Assembly: GCA_002633005.1 (NCBI GenBank)
Contig: NMRA01000458.1
Coordinates: forward strand, 208,260 to 272,259
Origin: Phoronis australis
Taxonomy: Eukaryota; Phoronida; Phoronidae
DNA: 64,000 nt
Direction of reading: 5' to 3'
The notes under the pieces were generated by a model, which made no database searches, had not been told where the DNA came from, and saw nothing but the letters and a program-made list of their open reading frames with translations. This document shows positions 52,701 to 61,700 of this stretch, piece by piece. The position numbers and the translations under genes were made by a program. Position 1 is the stretch's first letter. Every line of letters begins with the position of its first letter.

Positions 52701-55700
52701 GCAGCTTGTAGGAAAATCCATATGGTATTGCATGGCCTCTAATGTGATAAATTCCGATTGCATATCACCATAAACAAAGCAACAAAAGAAACAATGAGGG
52801 ATACTAATTAATGACAAGGTATCTGACGGGTCTATTCACTTGGCCCATACCACAATCGATTAATTTCACTCAACAAAAAAGCCATTGAATGAGAAATCAA
52901 CACAAACTATCAAACCTGCCCAGAGGCATTGCCAAGTCTGAGCACAATTTGATATGAAAGGAAGTGCGTCAATAGCAAGCCAGGATGACAGTGTTACAAA
53001 TCAGATTAATTACACCATAATGAGGTCAGTAATTAATGATCTCTGTTCACAGATGATGCAAATGAAGAGGGTGATGTTGTTTTTTCTTCAAACTGTTGTG
53101 TTCAATATCTATGCACGCCTTCGCACAATGCTCTTGGCTACAACTCAAGATTGAGTTATCTGATTGAAGAGAAACTGATAGCAAGACTCCCTCTTGTCTT
53201 GCTTTTTCCAATTCCCAGAGATTGACCAAACCTTGACCTCCAGCCCATTCACGTCATTAAGTCGTGCAATTTAGCTTGACATTGCAAACAACAAATACAT
53301 ATATTGCACTGTATTTTCTTGAGATTTTAAAATTTGTTTCAAATAATTCCTCTCAATACATTTCAGATTTAACCATGGATGGTCCATTGGCAGCCCTTTC
53401 CACCAATGGAACAATCAGCGAAAGAGTTCAGTCTGAGGGTGCATTTATGGTCAGCGTCGCGGCGATTGGTATTCTGGCTAATCTCATCTCTCTCATCAGT
53501 ACAATAGCAGTGCAAAACCTGCGACAATCATCAAATGCATTCATCATCCATCACAACTTATTGGATATGATCAAATCGGCTTACTGCATACCGTTCGCCC
53601 AAAGCATCCTGGAGTCAAAGGCACCAGCAAACTGTAATATTCTCGGAGGTTCCTACATAGTTTTTGTAACCATCACCTCATTCAATTTGCTAGCGATGGT
53701 CGTCAACGAGGCGTTCCACTTCTCAAACACTAACGTAGGAGTTCACATTAAGAGTTACTACTGCGTAGCATTCGGAATCATTATGACATGGGTAGCCAGT
53801 GTGATTGTCAATCTGGGAGTAGCATTCATCCCAGGAAATCCTGTCTTCATCACTGAGATTGGTCACTGCACATTTCAGTTTGGTATAACTCGGAATTACG
53901 TCTTGCACATTCTCTGGATGACTCTTGTGACCTTTGCCCTACTTCTGACGACCTTGTGTTTACGAAAGCTTTACAGAGATATCAAGCGGTTTTCCTACTA
54001 TCGTTTCTCAATGCTGATTCGTCAGACGTTCGCATTTAAGCCAAAAAACATGGGAAAGGAATCAACAAAGGAAAATGAACGCCAGAAAATTCGCATCAAA
54101 AAAATAGAACTGATGAGTCTAAAAAGCTGCTACATTCTCATTTTGATCACTGTCATGTTCATTCTTTCTTGGTATCCTCTCTTTGTGTTGACGCTTGTAG
54201 ACCCCAAATACAAGGCTCCTAAGTATGCATACAAAATACTCACAATGCTGGCATGGTGTAACTCCGCCATAACACCATTGATCTTTGCTCTCTACAACGT
54301 GTCACTGTACAAGTCACTGAACAAATTTCGGGGCGAACTGGAAATGGAATCGCCGCAAAATGTAACCACAGGAAGCAGCGAGGGAGTGCAGACAGAAATG
54401 TTCTCAGATGACGATGATGAAGAAGGGGAACACGTGTACTTCAGTAAAGACTCTGTGATCTATAACCGGTCATACTACAGTCCGCAGAAAACAGTCAACC
54501 AAAATCATTATTCACCGGCACCGAGTCGAGATGAGAGTCCCACTTGTACACAAGTGCTAGCCATGAAACGCATAGAGTATCTTGAGCAGGACAATGTTCC
54601 TGAGAGACTAAGGCACATCGGCAATCATGTGGTTGTGAATCACACAAGCATGGCTAGTCACGTCTCTGAACATCTTCATATGAACACTAACATTGAGTGT
54701 GACTGTGCCCCCGTTGCTCGATATGAGACAGCTATGTTAGGAGAGTTGTCCCCCCTGGTGGAGGGCAGCAACACCGAGTTGACAGACAGTATCCCGAGCA
54801 CAAGTGACAAGACTGTAACCACTGACTCGGCCATTACAACAGATATTAGCGTGACCATACCAGAGGTGCAGCCATTTGCAATGCCAGGCGTGTCCTATCA
54901 CACACTGGACTCCCCCAGTGATCGCGTGCGTGTGGTAGAACGGATGGGTGACAGGTACGGCTCACTAGACGTGCCAGATGATGATTCCTTGTCAAACACA
55001 TTACCCAATCCTTATACCAGAAGAAGCAAGGATATTATTGTCAACAGTGGTTCTTTGCCACGCAGAAAAGCTGAGAGGGAGAAACTGGTGCTTTGGTTGT
55101 AATTTGAAACATGACTTTGTCATAGAGACTACTTAAAGATTTTATAATATGGAACACAACTAAGTCAGCCAGGATATTTTGTAACACTGTAGTTCAGTTT
55201 GTATATAGTACTTAGTTTGCCAGGCTTAGACTCACTTCCAAGATTATGAGCAATTTAATGACAAACTTTCTGAATCGTAATAAGCCAGATGTATATTTTG
55301 TCTGAGCATTAAAAATTTGGCAGTCATACAATAACTGAGAGTGAACTGCAGAACAGTGCTCTGGACACTGCAAAAAAAAAAACAAATTCACGGTTTTCCA
55401 GGGACCATTTTTGTAATCAATACATGACATTTTGATTACTCAATATGTCGATGACAGTTTGAAATAGAAACAAACCAGTGTACAGAGTTACACCTGACAG
55501 GTAGGCTTCTTCAAAAGATTCTGCTGCAGTATTAGATTTCATTCACACGATCACACCCAAGGGAACTGATGGTCTTATAACCGCCTCACCACAGTTAAGA
55601 CCAAACAGCCATCACTAGTTTTTATTATCAATTTTCAACTTTTATTCTGTACTCAAAATAAGACACCGGTGAGAAACTTTAACGTCAGAGTTAACACAAA

Positions 55701-58700
55701 ATTACCAGCTCGGCACACTTTGTGAGAAGTGACCAAAATTTCTTCTCCCAGTAAATATTGTCCGTTATTAAGTAATTAACAGATTGTTTTCACCACACAG
55801 ACCTGATTTTAAAGTGTCTTCACCACACAGAGCTGATTTTAAAGCGTCTTCACCACACAGAGCTGATTTTAAAGCGTCTTTACCACACAGACCTGATTTT
55901 AAAGCGTCTTCACCACACAGAGCTGATTTTAAAGCGTCTTCACCACACAGACCTGATTTTAAAGCGTCTTTAACAGAAACCTGTCACTGGTTGCTAACTC
56001 AAAAATATTTTGTTCTATCTTATTATTTTTATCATGAGTTCCTGTTCGACTAATAAGTACATTTTCTGATACCAGCTCTAACAACTGAGCCCTTATTTCA
56101 ATGCAAACAAATGGGGACTTACAAATTAGGCGCATTACATGAAAAGCTCCATGTTTATTTTCGATAATATTGAGAATTCAGTGCAGATTTTACTCTCAGA
56201 GTATATCAAAGCTACATATTGACTTGGTTTCAAGACAAAACAGTATTAGAAAGAACAAGCAGTGCTTGCACAAGTCTACAAATGTGTTGAAAATGCAGAG
56301 AACATTTTATTTAGCTGAGCCCCTATTCAAGACTGTCACAGTGTTTTATGCAACTGGGCACTGGGGACTCATTTATATGACAGTGAGTATCAAGAGTTAA
56401 CATGCATGTTATTGTCGCACAAAATTTATATGAAAACTTAAGATAGAGAAAGTTGTCTGTCCCAAAGCCTTACAATTATCTGATTTAATCCATACAGACC
56501 ACTGAAAATCTTAACTCTGATAACTAAAAATAGCAACAAACAAAAGCAAGCAAATTGGGCTTGATATTATTTTGCATATCTTTTGATAAAAAGCAAGGAA
56601 ATGACAGTCGGTTATAACTCAAAAGTTCATTAATTTAAAAAATAATGAAGGAAGATAGAAAGAAAAGTAAGTCAACCTCAATTACTCATTCAGCTGCACA
56701 CACTACAGAACTATAAAGTTGTTCCCGGCCCTCACTCACAGTCTGCGTGCATGGCTCCCTCCATACCCGTGCCCCTCTTTCTCTAATGTTCCCAGGTAAT
56801 TACTGCACTAACTTGTTCAAATCCTCCGAGGAGTTCTGTTGTGTCCATAGCACTGTTCATGGCCATCACCTGCAGAGGGCGGTTGGTCAGTTGGGACAGC
56901 ACATGCACAAGGGATGTCTTACCGCTAGACTGGGGCCCGACCTGAAATTCATTTTTTACAAGTACAGTAAACTGGTTTCAATTTTGAAGAAAAAAATGTG
57001 AAATCAACTCACTTCTAAAAAATATTTCTTTGAGAGCTGTACATTACAAAATATGAGCAATAATTTTCTGCCATGTTCTGTTCTAAACTGACAAAGATTA
57101 CCATACTTGAAAAGAGTAACAATATCCTGTCACATTCATGTGATATTGCCTACAACAGATACAAATCAAAAGCAAGATAAAAGCTCAAACAATTACGAAC
57201 TGCATCAAAACACAAAGCTTTACTGAAGTAAAACATGTCTAACCAAAATAGCCATCCAGTTCATCTTGACACAGTCCATAAGCAACTCAAGTGGCTCCAG
57301 ACTGGAATGTAAAAGCTGCAATGACTGATCATTGTCTCTTCTGTAGCTGGAAGTCTCTTGTCTTTGAAGAAAGGAATGTCCAACCTGTAGCATCTGTGTG
57401 GTGATGGTGAACCGTCTGCTACACCGATAGGGTTTTGACAAAGGAAAAACCTGGTTAAAGACTTCCAACACCTAAAAAACAAAAACAGGCATTTTGTGTC
57501 ACTTATCAACATTTTGAACTCACTGATTTATAAAAAGCAGCATCAACCTACTAAAGATAATTTCATGTGTACAGAATACGTTGTATAAGAACCCCTCCCT
57601 CCCTCCAACATGACAGTATACGGGAACACATCTGTCACATGCAACAGGAGCTCAAGACAACGATAGCTTATAACCAAAATGAGATGAATGAACAGGCATT
57701 GGATTTGATATGTGCCCTATAGTTACTGTACGATGCAAAAGATCAGCACAAGAGAACCCTCAGTTCATTTTCTGTGTCACCATTTTTTTACTAAGCAAGT
57801 CCTCCAGGTGCAGTACAACAGCTGCAAAGAATGTTTGTATCACGACTGAATACCTTATTCTTGTCCGAACTACATCTGAACCGCGCTCGGTAGATCAATT
57901 CCACAAACTCGCCAGGGTCAAAATACTCCGACGTCTGCAACAAAAACAAAGCGAGTTCCTACATAGTGTGTCTGTACCATATTTAACTGAGCAAAGAAGA
58001 CGTTGAAACATTTAAGAATTTCGAAACTAGCACTGCCAAAGGGCTGTACCTAATGTTAGATGCAAATGCAACAATGCTTAATATGTTTCATCAGCCTTTG
58101 GAAGACAAGTACACACATCCTTCAAATAGTGTCATCCAATAAAAATATAGCGAAGTTGATTAGAAGTTCAAATATCTACAACAGAAATTCAAATTTCTTA
58201 TTGATGTTATACAAGAAAGAACAGCATCAATGAATGGCTGACAGTTGACCGACAAATAATGATTTCAGTAATCACCTATTAATCTCCTATAATTTTACTT
58301 CATAAACATACACTTGGGTTACACACAGAATGCGTAATCAAACATACATATCACACTACTTTTTACCTTTTGAAATGCAAGCATTAGGTCACACCAGCGA
58401 AATGTGTCCCTCAAGTTGAACTCCCAAGGGGCACCTCTCTGACCCCACAAACATTCAGCCATTGTTTCATGGTGGATCTGAAATTATAAATAAAAACAAT
58501 GCTTTAAGCAAATAGAGGGAGTAGAAACATGCCTGTTTAGAAGGCACCTAAATGTGGTGATTCATTTAAGCCGCTATGAACCATGTCCTGTTGTCAAAAT
58601 CAACTTTCTCACAGAAGTATTAGCTCCAACAAAGCAACATCCTTATCCGTTGCTTGAACTAAAAATGGGCTGCAATGCACTGCCTGGATCTCCATTAATG

Positions 58701-61700
58701 ACCCAACTACCTTAGCAGCTGAAACTAACCAGCCTCGACTAGTACTTTAATGGGTCTGATCTGAACTGCAATAATGACCTTTGAACTCGTCTTAAGACCC
58801 CGAATCATTTCTAATCTGAGCAGGGAACAAGATGAGACAGATTGTATAATGGTACACAGCCTAAGTTGTTGGTTAATTGCCCCTCTAAGAATGTAAGACA
58901 TACTCGCTGATTGAAGGTTATCATTTGTTGTAGAGTCTCAACAGGAATTGTGGGATACATAGTCCTGGAGATGAACTGCAGATCACTTTCGGACAGCGGC
59001 TCGACAAACACCTATAAAACAGAACACGACATGTTATTGTTACAGGTTCATAAGAACAGAAAACAGATTGTTGTCAAAGCTATCTAAATGTTTTATGATC
59101 ACAAAAAATTAAGAACAAAACCCTCAGCTGACATTGTCAAGTTCACACAAAAGATTTTAGTTTACTGTTGGACTTTCAAAACACCATATAACAGCATGGC
59201 CAAAACATTTCAAACATCAGATTTTCCACAGAAGAAATCCATAACTCCACACTGTTTGTTTGGAATTAATTTGTAGTGCTTACTTGCTCAAAATATTACT
59301 AGACGTTTCCATATTAAAACAGAACTTTTTAAACAAGACGTTGCATGTGGCTTTTAAAGATGACAACTTTTTTCCTAATACGAAACAATTGGTATGAACT
59401 TCCTTGTTTGGAACAAATTGGAGCAAACTGTAAGCCCAAACAAATAAAGCACCAAGAGCATATTTTTGCAAAAGTTTGTATATCAGATCATTTGCCACAA
59501 AAGAAGCAAAATATTTCAATCATTCATTGCCACACTGAAGGATAAATAACAAACAAGTAACAAGACGGGAGATGAACAAAGTTTGAATTCAGGTGCCTAA
59601 TTGTAATTAAATTCTTTACTTGGATGGAAACTGGGATACGGACAAATACGCAACACAACTAAGGTTCAGGTGTCAAACCAACCTGTGTGAACCTGTTGAG
59701 GAAAGATCTTGGGAGGCCCCGTCGGCCCCCACCCTGGATCAGTGGGTTCTGACAGGCGAACAATCGTGTTCGTTCATGTTGGATATGAAAGGTCAAGCCA
59801 AGCTCCGGTATGAATACTTCAGCACGATGATCAAGGCAGGCATTGAGTCCCTCCAGCACAGACTGTGATGCCAGATTGAGCTGAAAGCAAGTTAACAACA
59901 GATCAGGTAAAAACAGAGAATGCACACAACAATTTGAAACATACATGGATAAATGCTTGCAATGCCATTGCAAAAAAATAATATGACAAATAAAAAAGTG
60001 CTCCAAAGGTGTCTTTTTCAAAAAAACTACTTTTGATTAAGGCCACTTACAGCAGGCACTTTCAACTTTTGACCACGCCATCAATGAAAGTTAACAAAAA
60101 CGCTTTAATATCCGTAGCCTAACATGCTGTATATAGTCTATAATACAGCAAATATGTAGGAATACGGACTTTGAAGTGGGCTTGTTAACTTTCATATTGC
60201 ATAAACCTGGTCTCAACTTGTTCCCTGCTCACGCTCAAAACGATTTCTAGGCTTGGGAAGAGCTAAACACTTGATCTAGCAAATAAAATGACCAGCAGAG
60301 GCAAGCCAACTTATTGAACAGTCTCAAGCAACAACGTTTCAACACTCCTCAAATTACTTCCCATCTGAGTAATAGGGGAAACTTGTAATGGCAAGTGATC
60401 AAAATCAAACATAAATCTTTTGGAAAATGTGGATTATTAGCACATTTAAATTAAGAACTAAGAATGAACATTCACTAGAAAATGGTCATTGGTCTATAAA
60501 AAAACTTACTTTCCACAAATAATCCCTCTCTTAAGAATTGTGAAATTTATTTCACTCTTAACAACAAATACAATCATGTTTCTCAGAAACCACCAAAATC
60601 CACTGCACTGTCTGTGGAAGTTGCAACCAAGATAAAATATTTTTTCTATCAAACAACTTTTCATCATTTATTGCTAAAATTTCTCCATAGCAACAAAGCA
60701 ATGGCCTACCTCATCCAGAACAATCCAGTGTCCCTCCTTCAACGCCCTCAGCAGGGGTCCGTCTCTCCAGGCAAACTCACCCCCTGCGCCTCCTTCAACA
60801 GGTAGATCTGCCCCAAACAGGTCACTGACATCCTAAAGAAAAGAACGATTTGACTGAGCAGCATAAGAAGGATGTCGTAATCTACGGTAAAAAGAAACTA
60901 AGCTTGCTGAATGTCGAAATTATCAGTGTTGACAAAACCAAAAAAGATTACAGTTCTCAGAGTAGACATATCTTTTGTAAGTGGATTCCTAAGTAAACAT
61001 CATGACACGTACCGTCTGCTCCGAAAGATTGATCCGCACAAGCTCATTCCCAGAAGCCTTTGCAATGGCCGCCACAAGACTCGTCTTACCGACCCCTGGG
61101 GAGCCCTCCAAGAGTATGGGCTTGGGCAGCTGAAGGCCACGGAGAACTCTTTGGGCATTTACACACGTAGTGGGAGCTTGAAGGGCATACTGAATCAGGC
61201 TAGTGTTTTGCTTGGCACCTAAAGGATGTTGAAATGATGCATACATTTGATAATGCACCTTGTAGCATTAAATTTTCTAAAAGCGTCCACATATTAATCA
61301 TTTCTATATTACTACACACACACACACACATATTCCAGACAAGCAGGTGCATTTCACGTCTTTTATCCATCACCTCCTTAAAATCTGGCTGAGTGGCTCC
61401 CATTGGGGGAAGTGGTCCTGGATAAATACAATGTCACAATGTCAAACCCATCATGTCAGGAATGTGGACATTGAGCAGCTTTGAATACTAGACTGAGCAC
61501 CCCCGGAACAATACATTGTCATGAAACAGAGTCAAACCCATCATGTCAGGTTGCTTTCCATTTAAACAGCAAAGCAGTAATTGATATTGTCTTATCGAAG
61601 TGATTTTCTCATTATGACACATTACTTACAAACAGAAAAACAGCAAATCTCTACCTTTTCTAATACAAAAGGGCTTTACTCCAAACACGTCATCTGTAGT

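Larger units (their letters stand above)
51758..56812 (-). other. 5.1 kb midasin intron hosting the GPCR gene
   Basis: The intron between w11 and w12. It holds the plus-strand receptor gene, a hairpin at 52,315-52,420 and a 30-bp minisatellite at 55,791-55,970. The remaining parts (51,760-52,310, 52,425-53,360, 55,975-56,810) show nothing further; one of them may contain the GPCR 5' UTR exon. Confidence 0.9.

Noticed and set aside
53264-53374. Upstream 37-codon extension of the GPCR frame
   Set aside because: It begins with GTG, and an acceptor TTTCAG lies at its end, followed by ACCATGG. The extension is most likely intron sequence.
55784-56053. Repeat protein with SPHRADFKAS units
   Set aside because: It is a translation of the 30-bp minisatellite. 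The period is a multiple of three, so the frame stays open without selection.
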